Below are positions 18,216 to 26,278 of a stretch of DNA of 64,000 bases, in pieces. Positions within the stretch are counted from its first letter, which is position 1. The number at the start of each line of letters is the position of its first letter. A model generated the notes under the pieces. That model was not told where the DNA came from and made no database searches. It saw only the letters and a list, made by a program, of their open reading frames with translations. The position numbers were made by a program, and so were the translations under genes. The stretch covers positions 1,240,001 to 1,304,000 of the forward strand of contig JARKPB010000008.1 in NCBI GenBank assembly GCA_029975475.1, in the 5' to 3' direction. The DNA comes from Anaerolineaceae bacterium (GTDB lineage: Bacteria > Chloroflexota > Anaerolineae > Anaerolineales > Anaerolineaceae).

Positions 18216-20544
18216 ATTTGTTTTCACTGAGAGCGGCGGATATCGCCGCCAGATCCGCGCGGGCATAATACAACCGGAAAGCATTGGTTTCTGCGACCAG
18301 CCGGGAAAAGCGTCCCCAGGCCAATTTTTTTTTGCCTTCGTCGCTGCCCGCGGCCGAAGCGAGAAGCACCTCCCCGGTGTCTCTCAGGTAAACCTGTAAA
18401 CTCCCGTTAGCCTGCAGCCAGTAAAGGCCTTCCACCACGGTCTGCTCGGTTTGCGCGCAGGCCGCAGCCAGTTCCGCCAGACTTGCCAGTCCGCTGCGCT
18501 GGTTGAGGATGAATTTAGCCAGACCGGCCAGGCGGTTCATCACCGCTGGGGGGTCAAGCCAGGGAACCGGCAGGTTATACAGCCAGATTTCCTTCGGCTG
18601 GACCAGCTGAACGACCCGGCGGAAAATATCCAGCGCGGGCGGCGCGCAGCCGACCGCGAGGCGGACGGCGGGGCCGAGTTCAAAACGGCGCAGGGCGCCG
18701 GGTAAATCCCGACCGTCTTCCAGCCAGAGTAGCAGATCGGGTCTGGCGGCCAGCTCAACCAGCTGAAGTTCGGTCGCGATGTCAGCCCGCAGGTCCTTCA
18801 GCAGCGGACTGGTTGACACAGACGGAACGCGCTCCTCCACTTCCAGCGGGCGGGCATCCACCCATTCCAACTGGATCTGATGCGCTCCGCGGTAAACGCT
18901 GGCGCGCAGCGAAAAGGCGAGGTCAAATTTACCCTGAGGCCGGGCAAGACCGACGCTATTCCACCAGAGGAGCTCCCGGGTGCTGCCTTCCTCGTCGGTC
19001 ACCTGGGCGAGCTGATGCTCGCCCGAGCGGCCGAGCGGGCGCAGGGCATTGAGGGTTAAATTTCGCGCGGCAAATATGAAGGCGGGATTGCCGGCGCCAA
19101 ATGGCGAAAGGCGCTCTATCGCCGCGACCAGGTCAAAGTTGATCTGGTCGAGCGTCAGGTAAGCGTCCACGGTTAATGTTTTTTCCGGAAGAATTCCGCC
19201 GACCTGCCGTTCGATGCTTTTTGCCAGAGCGCGTTCAAAGGCAGGCAGGTTCTCTGGTAGCAGCGACAAACCGGCTGCCATCGGGTGACCGCCGAAACCA
19301 ATCAGCAATGAGCTGTTCTCGGCGATCGCGGCGGTGATATCCACCCCATCAATTGAGCGGGCTGAACCGCGCGCGGGTTGATCCGGCGGGGCATTCAGCA
19401 AGATGACCGGGCGGTGAAGAATTTCAGCCAGACGGCTGGCAACAATCCCTACCACGCCTCCGGGCCAGCCAGGATGGCTCAAGATGACCACCGGACGTAT
19501 TGCCCGCTCCGGTTCGCGCTCGAGGGCAGCCAGCGCGGCCTGAAACACCTGATCAACAAGCATTTTGCGGTGCGCGTTTAACCCTTCCAGACGTGCGGCG
19601 GTCGTTCTGGCATTGTAGATGTCGGGCTCCAGCAAAAACTCGACCATCGGGTTGGAATCACCCAGACGGCCGACCGCATTCAGCCGCGGAGCGATGGTAA
19701 AGCCGATCACTTCATCCAACGGCGAGGCAGGTGAAACGCCAGCCTGTTCCAGAAGCGCCTGAAACGCCGGGCGCAGCTGGCCGCGCATGCGCTGCAGCCC
19801 AAGCTGAACCAGCGCGCGGTTGTCGCCGGAGAGTTCAGCCACATCCGCGATGGTTCCCAGGGCGACCAGATCCAGCAGGTCATCAGCCCGATCCTGTTTT
19901 CCAAATTCGCTGAGGAGAGCCAGGGCGAGCTGGTAAGCCGTCCCAACCCCGCACAGGGAGCGCAGCGGATGGCCGGTCGGGAGGAACTGCGGATTAACCA
20001 GGGCATCCGCGCGCGGAAGCGCCTCGGGCAGTTGATGATGATCCGTCACCACATACGGGACGCCGGCATCCCGCATCGCTGCCGCGGCATCCAGCGCGCC
20101 AATGCCTGTATCACAGGTGAGCACCAGCTCGACTCCGCGGGAGAGGAATTTTTGCAGCCCCGGCAGGTGGACGCCATGGCTGTCAGTCTGGCGCACCGGG
20201 ATCACGTATTCAACCCGCGCGCCCAGCCAGCGGAGGGTTTGAACCAGCAGGGCTGTAGCCGTCTGCCCGTCCACATCAAAATCACCCCACACGCCGATAC
20301 ATTTATCCGCGCGCAGCGCGCCCTTTAATACGGCCACCGCCTTATCCAGCCCGGGTAAATCATAGGGATTCGCGAACGAATAACCGCCAGGATCAAGGAA
20401 GCGCTGGATTTGATCGGGGTCGCGCAGTCCGCGGTGGAACAAAATGGCCAGCACCAGATCGGGCAAATCGGCCCTGCTGCGCAGGCTTTCTGGCAGCGGG
20501 TCAGTCGGGGGTTCAATCCAGCGGGTGGGAATTTGCAGATTCAC
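18214..20544 (-). CDS. recJ: Single-stranded-DNA-specific exonuclease RecJ
   Basis: 776 residues, a 5'-3' single-strand exonuclease for recombination and repair. DHH-family motifs are present: GDFDVDGQTA near residue 105, a catalytic Asp in TCDTGIG, DHHQLPE, and the later DHHA1 domain with GFGGHPMAAG (about 435). An OB-fold and a long C-terminal extension follow (E. coli RecJ is 577 residues), the last ~200 residues being of no assigned function. Its ATG overlaps the rluE-like stop by 4 bases. Last gene of the yraN-to-recJ operon. Confidence 0.95.
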   Translation of the reverse strand: MNLQIPTRWIEPPTDPLPESLRSRADLPDLVLAILFHRGLRDPDQIQRFLDPGGYSFANPYDLPGLDKAVAVLKGALRADKCIGVWGDFDVDGQTATALLVQTLRWLGARVEYVIPVRQTDSHGVHLPGLQKFLSRGVELVLTCDTGIGALDAAAAMRDAGVPYVVTDHHQLPEALPRADALVNPQFLPTGHPLRSLCGVGTAYQLALALLSEFGKQDRADDLLDLVALGTIADVAELSGDNRALVQLGLQRMRGQLRPAFQALLEQAGVSPASPLDEVIGFTIAPRLNAVGRLGDSNPMVEFLLEPDIYNARTTAARLEGLNAHRKMLVDQVFQAALAALEREPERAIRPVVILSHPGWPGGVVGIVASRLAEILHRPVILLNAPPDQPARGSARSIDGVDITAAIAENSSLLIGFGGHPMAAGLSLLPENLPAFERALAKSIERQVGGILPEKTLTVDAYLTLDQINFDLVAAIERLSPFGAGNPAFIFAARNLTLNALRPLGRSGEHQLAQVTDEEGSTRELLWWNSVGLARPQGKFDLAFSLRASVYRGAHQIQLEWVDARPLEVEERVPSVSTSPLLKDLRADIATELQLVELAARPDLLLWLEDGRDLPGALRRFELGPAVRLAVGCAPPALDIFRRVVQLVQPKEIWLYNLPVPWLDPPAVMNRLAGLAKFILNQRSGLASLAELAAACAQTEQTVVEGLYWLQANGSLQVYLRDTGEVLLASAAGSDEGKKKLAWGRFSRLVAETNAFRLYYARADLAAISAALSENK

Positions 20545-21137
20545 AGGCGAATCCCGAGAATGATTTGAATTTCGCGGGGATCGAGATCGCGGAACTGGCC
20601 GGGCTGAAGCGCCCCGAGCGCCACAGGTCCAACGGCTACGCGAATTATCCGTAAGGTCGGCAGACCGACCGCTGCCGTCATGTGGCGGATCTGGCGCTTG
20701 CGGCCTTCGGTCAGCACTAGCCGCAGCCAGGCGGTCGGGCCGTGCGGGGTGATTGGCTTTTCACGCGGCGGCAGCTGCGGTTCCGGAATCAGCAGCGCCT
20801 GACAGGGTCTGGCCTGAATATTCTGGTAACGCACCCCGCAGCGCAAGGCGCCGAGCTGGCTTTCAGCCACCTCTCCTTCCACCTGCACCAGATAGGTTTT
20901 CGGGAGGTGGTGGCGCGGGTCGGTCAGACGGTGAAGGAACCGGCCGTCATCGCTGATTAACAACAGCCCTTCACTGTCATAATCCAGACGCCCGGCGGAG
21001 TACACACCGGGGAAATCAAGATAGTCTTTAAGGGTTTTGCGGCCCGCCGAATCGGTGAACTGAGACAGCACACCGTACGGCTTGAAAAAAGCCAGGTAGC
21101 GGCGGCTGTTCAGGTCAGGCGGGCTGGTTTTACTCAT
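20541..21137 (-). CDS. RsuA/RluE-type rRNA pseudouridine synthase
   Basis: 198 residues. It has the catalytic motif [14 protein letters not shown], with the nucleophilic Asp in GRLDYDSEG, and the [17 protein letters not shown] motif near the C-terminus. There is no N-terminal S4 domain, so length and layout match RluE (which modifies U2457 of 23S rRNA in E. coli) rather than RluB or RsuA; the exact target here is inferred. Overlaps the panD end by 8 bases. Confidence 0.9.
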   Translation of the reverse strand: MSKTSPPDLNSRRYLAFFKPYGVLSQFTDSAGRKTLKDYLDFPGVYSAGRLDYDSEGLLLISDDGRFLHRLTDPRHHLPKTYLVQVEGEVAESQLGALRCGVRYQNIQARPCQALLIPEPQLPPREKPITPHGPTAWLRLVLTEGRKRQIRHMTAAVGLPTLRIIRVAVGPVALGALQPGQFRDLDPREIQIILGIRL

Positions 21138-21492
21138 CTTTGATTTCTACAATTCGGTTGACCTCATCCACAATCACCACCCGCGGGCGGTGAGCTTTGA
21201 TTTCATCATCATTGAATAGGCCGTAAGCCATCACAATGACTTTATCCCCCACTTCCACCAGATGAGCAGCAGCGCCGTTTAGCTGGATCTCCCCCTTCCC
21301 GCGTTCGCCCGGGATGACATAAGTTTCCAGACGGGCGCCGTTATTGACATCCACGACCTGAACGCGTTCCCAGGGAACGATTCCGGCCGCATCGGTCAGC
21401 AAGGGATCAATGGTGATGGATCCTGGGTAATGAATATCGCGGGCGGTTACCGTCGCGCGGTGAATTTTTGCGGTTAACAACTGCCGATACAT
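21130..21492 (-). CDS. panD: Aspartate 1-decarboxylase precursor
   Basis: 120 residues. It makes beta-alanine for pantothenate and CoA. The self-cleavage site Gly24-Ser25 (YPGSIT) yields the pyruvoyl group on the alpha chain; Lys9, Arg54-type and Tyr residues of the active site (AKIHRATVT, the GARLETYVI region) are in place. GGAGG precedes its ATG. It lies downstream of the acyl-CoA ligase gene, a loose CoA-metabolism pairing. Confidence 0.97.
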   Translation of the reverse strand: MYRQLLTAKIHRATVTARDIHYPGSITIDPLLTDAAGIVPWERVQVVDVNNGARLETYVIPGERGKGEIQLNGAAAHLVEVGDKVIVMAYGLFNDDEIKAHRPRVVIVDEVNRIVEIKDE

Positions 21493-21518
21493 GGTCAGCC
21501 TCCATCCAAAATCTGGGG

Positions 21519-23198
21519 TTATTGTACTGCGGAACGCGCGGCTCCGGCGGAATTTTCCTCATGCTGGCGGACCAGTTCGCGCCGCAGCAGCTTGCCAACG
21601 GTGGTTCGGGGAAATTCACCGCGCACCTCCAGCATGGCGGGCAATTTGTATCCAGCCAGTTCCTGGCGGCACCAGTCGCGCGCCTCCTGCAGGGTAAGGG
21701 CTGCGCCTGGTTTCAGGATCACCCAGGCTTTGACCGCTTCTCCTTCTTCCGGGTCGCTGACACCGGCTACCGCCACATCCGCAACCGCGGGATGGCGGGA
21801 GAGAACCGCTTCGACTTCTGCAGGCCAGACCTGAAAGCCGCCAATTTTTATCATCTCCTTTTTCCGCCCCACCAGGTAAAAATAGCCGTCCGCGTCCATC
21901 CGGGCGATATCCCCGGTGTGCAGCCAGCCATCCCGCAGGGTCAGGGCGGTCTCCTGCGGCATGGCATGATAGCCGGCCATGATTTGCGGTCCGCGAATCA
22001 GCAATTCGCCCGCCTCGCCAACAGGGAGCTCCCGCGCCGGGTCTTCCAGGTCCACAATGCGGCATTCCACATCCGGCAAGGGCAGGCCGATGGAACCCGG
22101 CCGGTTTTCGCCCCACATGGGGTTGCAATGCGTGGCAGTGGGCGCTTCGGAAAGGCCGTAACCTTCGAGCAGTTTTCCGCCGGTGAGGTGCTCAAATGTT
22201 TGTTTGACTTCCACTCTTAACGGCGCCGAACCCGAGATGCACGCTTTTATAGAGCGCAAATCATACCGTCCGGCCTGGACATCCGGGTGTTGATTGATCG
22301 CCTGATACATGCCGGGCACGCCGGGGAACAAGGTGGCTTTATAGGCGGATATTGCGCCGAGGATTTCATGAAAGTCGCGCGGATTGGGGATCAATACCAG
22401 ACTGGCGCCCAGCATGACGCCCATGTTCATGGCGATGACCATGCCGTAGACGTGGTACAGGGGAATGGCCGCCAGAACCACTTCGCGCCCGCGCTGCAGA
22501 CCGGAGAGCCAGGTGGAAAATTGCAGCGTGTTGGCAGTCAGGTTGCGGTGCAATCCCACGGCGGCTTTCGGTATCCCGGTTGTGCCGCCAGAGTACTGAA
22601 AAATAGCCGCGTCCTGCGGATCGAGCTGCGGCAGAGGTCGCGGCTGCGCTTTAACAAGGAGAGTCAGAAGGTTATCCGCGCCGCGAGATTCCAGACCGGC
22701 TTGGGTCAGCGCCACCGTATCGGTCAGACAGACCGCATCCGCTGCGGCTGTGAAAATGATCTGCTGCGGATCAACAGGATCGGATAACCGGGACAGGGTC
22801 TCGCGTGCATCTTCAACCGCCAGCAGAACGCGCAGCCCTGAATCCTGAATCTGGTGGGAGAGTTCAGCCGGCCGATAGAGCGGATTCATCGCCACCACCA
22901 CCCCGCCGGCTTTGAGGATGGCATAAAAGGCGAGGATGAATTGCGGGATATTGGGCATCAGCAAACCAACCCGATCCCCTTTTTTCACCCCCCTCTCGAT
23001 CAGCGCCCAGGCCAGGCGCGTGCTTAAATCATCCATGCGTTCATAGCTGACCGCCTGATCGCGAAATATGGTGCACGCCCGCCGGGGGTAATCGCGCACT
23101 GCTGCTGCGAGGGTGTCCACCAGAGTCCAGGACGGGTAGGACAGGCTCGGCGGGACACCGGGATCGTACATCTTCAGCCAGGGTTTTCTTTCGCTCAT
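21519..23198 (-). CDS. Long-chain fatty-acid--CoA ligase (AMP-forming)
   Basis: 559 residues from the ATG at 23198; a longer in-frame start at 23255 lies inside miaA and has no better ribosome binding site. It has the ANL-superfamily motifs: P-loop [12 protein letters not shown], the motif [15 protein letters not shown], the hinge region [22 protein letters not shown] and the C-terminal catalytic lysine region ending [11 protein letters not shown]. It resembles FadD-type long-chain acyl-CoA ligases that activate fatty acids with ATP. It is one base after miaA. Confidence 0.92.
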   Translation of the reverse strand: MSERKPWLKMYDPGVPPSLSYPSWTLVDTLAAAVRDYPRRACTIFRDQAVSYERMDDLSTRLAWALIERGVKKGDRVGLLMPNIPQFILAFYAILKAGGVVVAMNPLYRPAELSHQIQDSGLRVLLAVEDARETLSRLSDPVDPQQIIFTAAADAVCLTDTVALTQAGLESRGADNLLTLLVKAQPRPLPQLDPQDAAIFQYSGGTTGIPKAAVGLHRNLTANTLQFSTWLSGLQRGREVVLAAIPLYHVYGMVIAMNMGVMLGASLVLIPNPRDFHEILGAISAYKATLFPGVPGMYQAINQHPDVQAGRYDLRSIKACISGSAPLRVEVKQTFEHLTGGKLLEGYGLSEAPTATHCNPMWGENRPGSIGLPLPDVECRIVDLEDPARELPVGEAGELLIRGPQIMAGYHAMPQETALTLRDGWLHTGDIARMDADGYFYLVGRKKEMIKIGGFQVWPAEVEAVLSRHPAVADVAVAGVSDPEEGEAVKAWVILKPGAALTLQEARDWCRQELAGYKLPAMLEVRGEFPRTTVGKLLRRELVRQHEENSAGAARSAVQ

Positions 23199-23199
23199 T

Positions 23200-24129
23200 T
23201 TATTCTCTGCTTTCCAACCAGTTACGGATAAAGGTTGTGATTTCAGGCTCGCCAACAGGATCAGCCTGAAACCAGTGGATTTGGGGATCGTTTAGCGAAA
23301 ACCAGTTCGCCTGACGGCGAACAAAAATCCGCGTCAGGCGGCGAATCTGGGCAACCGCCTCTTCCAGACTGGTTTTGCCCTGCAGCGCATCCATGATCTG
23401 CCGGTATCCGATTGCTGAAAAAGCGGGCAGATCGGCCGGGTAACGGGCGAGCAGACCGCGAACCTCTTCCACCAGGCCGTCTGCGAGCATGCGGTCAATG
23501 CGGGCGTCAATACGCGCGTACAGCTGCGGACGCGGCATGGTCAGACCAATTTGAAGCAAATCGTAAGGGCTTTCCGTCTGACCGCGCTGTTCAGAAAACC
23601 TCCTGCCGGTTGTGAGGATCACTTCCAGAGCGCGGACGGTGCGGCGCAGATTGCGATAATCAATGATTCGCGCGGCGGGCGGGTCCAGCCGCTGCAGCCA
23701 GGCGTGCAGCCCCGCGGGTGAAATCCGGGCAGCCTCAGCTTCCAGGGCAGCGCGCAGCCGAGGGTCAGGGGGAAGTCCGGGGGGCAGCCAGCCGCGGGTA
23801 ACGGCGCGGACATACTGACCGGTGCCGCCGACCAGGATGGGCAGGTTTCCGCGGTCGGCGACCGCCTGAACGGCTGCGGCCGCCCGCTCTTGAAAGAGCG
23901 CCAGGCTCCATGTTTCATCCGGTTCTGCCACATCGATCAAGTGGTGGGGGACCTGGGCGCGTTCGGTCAGAGTCGGCTTGGCAGTTCCGATATCCATGCC
24001 GCGGTAGAAAAGGCGCGAATCAGCCGAAATAATTTCCGCGCCAAACGCCCGCGCCAGAGACAGAGAAAGGGCGGTTTTTCCCACCGCCGTCGGACCCACC
24101 AGGACCAGCAAAGGTGTTTTAGCCGCCAT
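23200..24129 (-). CDS. miaA: tRNA dimethylallyltransferase MiaA
   Basis: 309 residues from the ATG at 24129. Longer frames upstream are the shadow of yraN and are rejected. The P-loop GPTAVGKT falls at 12-19, followed by ISADSRLFYRGMDIGTAKP (substrate recognition), DVAEPDETWS and GGTGQYVRAVTRGW. It adds the dimethylallyl group to A37 of tRNAs that read UNN codons. Its start overlaps the last 11 bases of yraN. Confidence 0.96.
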   Translation of the reverse strand: MAAKTPLLVLVGPTAVGKTALSLSLARAFGAEIISADSRLFYRGMDIGTAKPTLTERAQVPHHLIDVAEPDETWSLALFQERAAAAVQAVADRGNLPILVGGTGQYVRAVTRGWLPPGLPPDPRLRAALEAEAARISPAGLHAWLQRLDPPAARIIDYRNLRRTVRALEVILTTGRRFSEQRGQTESPYDLLQIGLTMPRPQLYARIDARIDRMLADGLVEEVRGLLARYPADLPAFSAIGYRQIMDALQGKTSLEEAVAQIRRLTRIFVRRQANWFSLNDPQIHWFQADPVGEPEITTFIRNWLESRE

Positions 24130-24529
24130 GGACCGCGTCCTCAAACCATTCCAGCTGCGCCTGACCGGTCGCCGGATCGAGGCTGACGGAAACAACATCG
24201 ATGCGCCAGTCCTGTCCCAGTTCCGGGTGGGAGAACATAAAGTGCTGGGCAGATTGCAGCAGGTGAAGCTGTTTTCGGGGTGTGACGGAGATTTCCGGCG
24301 CGCCGAGGCTCGCGGTAGCGCGGGTCTTGACTTCAAGCACCACCAGTTCTTGAGCGCGGCGCAGGACGAGGTCCAGTTCACCAAAAGGCGTGCGAACGTT
24401 GCGGGCGATGATTTCATACCCGAGGGCAGCGGCGCGGTTGGCGGCGGCCTGCTCTCCCCAGCTTCCAAGCGCCTGGCGGCGGTCTGCCAGGCGGGATAAA
24501 CCGGGAGAAGTTTTCGAAGTGGATTTCAT
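24119..24529 (-). CDS. yraN: UPF0102 family endonuclease-like protein YraN
   Basis: 136 residues. Restriction-endonuclease-like fold: LGSWGEQAAANRAAALGYEI, NVRTPFGELDLVL with the Glu-x-Asp pair, and LVVLEVKTRA with the catalytic E-x-K. This is the UPF0102/YraN family, often next to rnhB or comM; its exact DNA role is unclear. First gene of the operon running down to recJ. Confidence 0.92.
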   Translation of the reverse strand: MKSTSKTSPGLSRLADRRQALGSWGEQAAANRAAALGYEIIARNVRTPFGELDLVLRRAQELVVLEVKTRATASLGAPEISVTPRKQLHLLQSAQHFMFSHPELGQDWRIDVVSVSLDPATGQAQLEWFEDAVHGG

Positions 24530-24559
24530 TGCATCTGTTTATTAATCATCCGCAGCGGT

Positions 24560-25014
24560 AGCACAGGAAATAGAGTAAGTATCGGGATTTTTTCGCCTTT
24601 TCATACAGACACCGATCTTTTCTTTAATCTTACCAATTCTCAACTGGAAATGGTAGAGAACATCGGCATTGAAGAGCGTTTTAATCAAGAAGATACGTTT
24701 GTTATGGAAAACACCCCCGGGGGCGGAACTTTTCCTGGATCTGGTAGGAGAGTTCTAAGAAGGGGTCAACCCGGGGCTGGTTTCTCCTGACCCTAAAAAG
24801 CTGGGTGCGCCGCGGGGCGACCTTTGGCGAAATCGCGAGTGTGGATGAAGAGATTTGAACCGCACCCGTGCGCAGCGCGGCGAAGATGACCCGCGGGCTG
24901 CGAAATAACCGATCGCAACCGCTCGCGCTGCGCAGCAGCAGGCCGGGGTTGAGATACCGGGTGGTGTACAACTTCGCAGCGGATCCCGGTTTGAATATCC
25001 GCGGGGAAGATTGA
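24560..25014 (+). pseudogene. Decayed cyclic-nucleotide-binding-domain protein gene
   Basis: Not visible as one frame. Reading the plus strand gives three pieces in different frames that line up with a CRP-like cNMP-binding domain. Frame one, from about 24581: LFFNLTNSQLEMVENIGIEE and FNQEDTFVMENTPGG, typical of the N-terminal helix and first strands. Frame two, from 24726: ELFLDLVGEF, a stop (TAA at 24756), then EGVNPGLVSPDPKK. Frame three, from 24802: WVRRGATFGEIASVDEEI (the phosphate-binding cassette region), a stop (TGA at 24856), then TAPVRSAAKMTRGLRNNRSQ and RYRVVYNFAADPGLNIRGED, ending at 25014. Two stops and two frame shifts make it non-functional. No DNA-binding domain follows. The exact 5' end is uncertain. 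Confidence 0.7.
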
Positions 25015-25057
25015 TCCATTTAAGAAGTGCTTTTGAACTTTTGTGTAAGAAAGCGGA

Positions 25058-25087
25058 TTGATTAACCGCCGGATTATCCCGTACAAT
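25058..25087 (+). promoter_or_regulatory. Promoter of the cinA-like operon, leaderless type
   Basis: -35 TTGATT, an 18-base spacer, -10 TACAAT, then only six bases to the ATG at 25094. A transcript starting about 7 bases after the -10 would begin at or next to the ATG. GGAG lies only one base from the ATG, too close to serve as a ribosome binding site. Confidence 0.55.
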
Positions 25088-25093
25088 TGGAGC

Positions 25094-26251
25094 ATGACAA
25101 GCGCAGAAATCATTGCCATTGGAACCGAGCTCCTGCTGGGGGAAATTCAGGACACCAATACCCGCTTTCTGGCCCGTCAGCTGCGCGATCAGGGTGTGGA
25201 TCTGTTCCGCGCCACCCTGGTCGGTGACAACCCGCAGCGGATCGCCCAGGCCATCCGCGAAGCGGCTGAACGCAGCCAGATCATTTTCACCACGGGCGGG
25301 CTGGGACCAACGGTGGACGACCCGACCCGTCAGGCCGTCGCACTGGCCGCCGGGCGCGAGCTGGAATTTCGGGCTGATTTGTGGCAGGAAATCTGCAACC
25401 GCTTTGAACGCCTGGGCCGCCAGCCGAGTGAAAATAACCGCCGTCAGGCTTATCTGCCCGCCGGCGCGGCGGCGATATCCAATCCGGTGGGAACCGCGCC
25501 GGGCTTCCTGTGCGAACTGGAGGGGGGAGCCGTGGTCATCAGCCTGCCGGGCGTGCCTAAAGAAATGGAGTATCTCTTCCAGCACGCCGTGCTGCCCATG
25601 CTGAGAGAACGCTTTGATATTCATGGGATCATCCTGGCGCGGGTACTGCATTCCGCCGGCCTGCCGGAAAGCAGCATCGACGAACAAATCGGGGTTTATG
25701 AACAGCTTTCTAACCCGACGGTCGGTCTGGCCGCGCATTCCGGCCAAATTGACATCCGCATCACGGCCAAAGCGGATACGCGGGCTGAAGCCGAGGCGAT
25801 GATCGCCCGGCTGGAAGCCGAAATCCGCGAAAAACTGGGTGAAGCGATCTACGGGGCGGATGACGAGACCCTGGAAGGCGCGGTAAACCGATTACTGATG
25901 GAACTGGGCTGGGATCTCGCCGTCCGGGAGAGCTGCGCCGCGGCCGGGCTGGGCGAGCGCCTGCGCGCGGCCGGCGTGAAGACGCTGGATGTGGATTTTG
26001 AAGCCTGGGAAGAAGAGCGGCAGTATTTCCGCCAGCGCCAAACGGCGGGGCTGGAAATTTGCCTGGAGGATGACAACCAGGGTCAGCGTCTGCGGTTGCG
26101 CTTTATTTGCCCGCGCGGCAGCCGGCAGGCGGAGCGAAAATTCCTGAATGCGCCCGGAGCCATGAGCAGCTGGACGCCCGTTCTGGCGCTGGACTTCCTG
26201 CGGCGGTCGCTGCTGGATGCCCGCAGGGATGTGCTGGGCGGTCGGGTATAA
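25094..26251 (+). CDS. CinA-like protein with degenerate C-terminal domain
   Basis: 385 residues from the ATG at 25094 (an upstream in-frame start at 25058 would lie within the promoter). Residues 1-170 form the MoaB/Mog-like COG1058 domain: EIIAIGTELLLGEIQDTN, FTTGGLGPTVDDPTR and GAAAISNPVGTAPGF, with PGVPKEMEYLFQ. It hydrolyses ADP-ribose or similar pyrophosphates in characterised CinA. The usual C-terminal NMN deamidase (PncC) domain has the AESCTGG motif; here that spot reads RESCAAAGL, and the region is short and otherwise unlike PncC, so the deamidase is probably lost. Full CinA proteins are about 410-420 residues. First gene of an operon with the deaminase and glgA. Confidence 0.85.
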   Translation: MTSAEIIAIGTELLLGEIQDTNTRFLARQLRDQGVDLFRATLVGDNPQRIAQAIREAAERSQIIFTTGGLGPTVDDPTRQAVALAAGRELEFRADLWQEICNRFERLGRQPSENNRRQAYLPAGAAAISNPVGTAPGFLCELEGGAVVISLPGVPKEMEYLFQHAVLPMLRERFDIHGIILARVLHSAGLPESSIDEQIGVYEQLSNPTVGLAAHSGQIDIRITAKADTRAEAEAMIARLEAEIREKLGEAIYGADDETLEGAVNRLLMELGWDLAVRESCAAAGLGERLRAAGVKTLDVDFEAWEEERQYFRQRQTAGLEICLEDDNQGQRLRLRFICPRGSRQAERKFLNAPGAMSSWTPVLALDFLRRSLLDARRDVLGGRV

Positions 26252-26278
26252 TTAGAGAAATTAACTGCCGAGGCATGA

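Noticed and set aside
24129-24468. 113-residue N-terminal extension of miaA
   Set aside because: It is the shadow of yraN in another frame; the ATG at 24129 sits just before the P-loop as in known MiaA.
24755-25747. 330-codon open frame on the minus strand
   Set aside because: It runs antisense to the cinA-like gene and the cNMP-binding relic. Its residues are low in hydrophobic pattern and match no family; the plus strand carries clear motifs.
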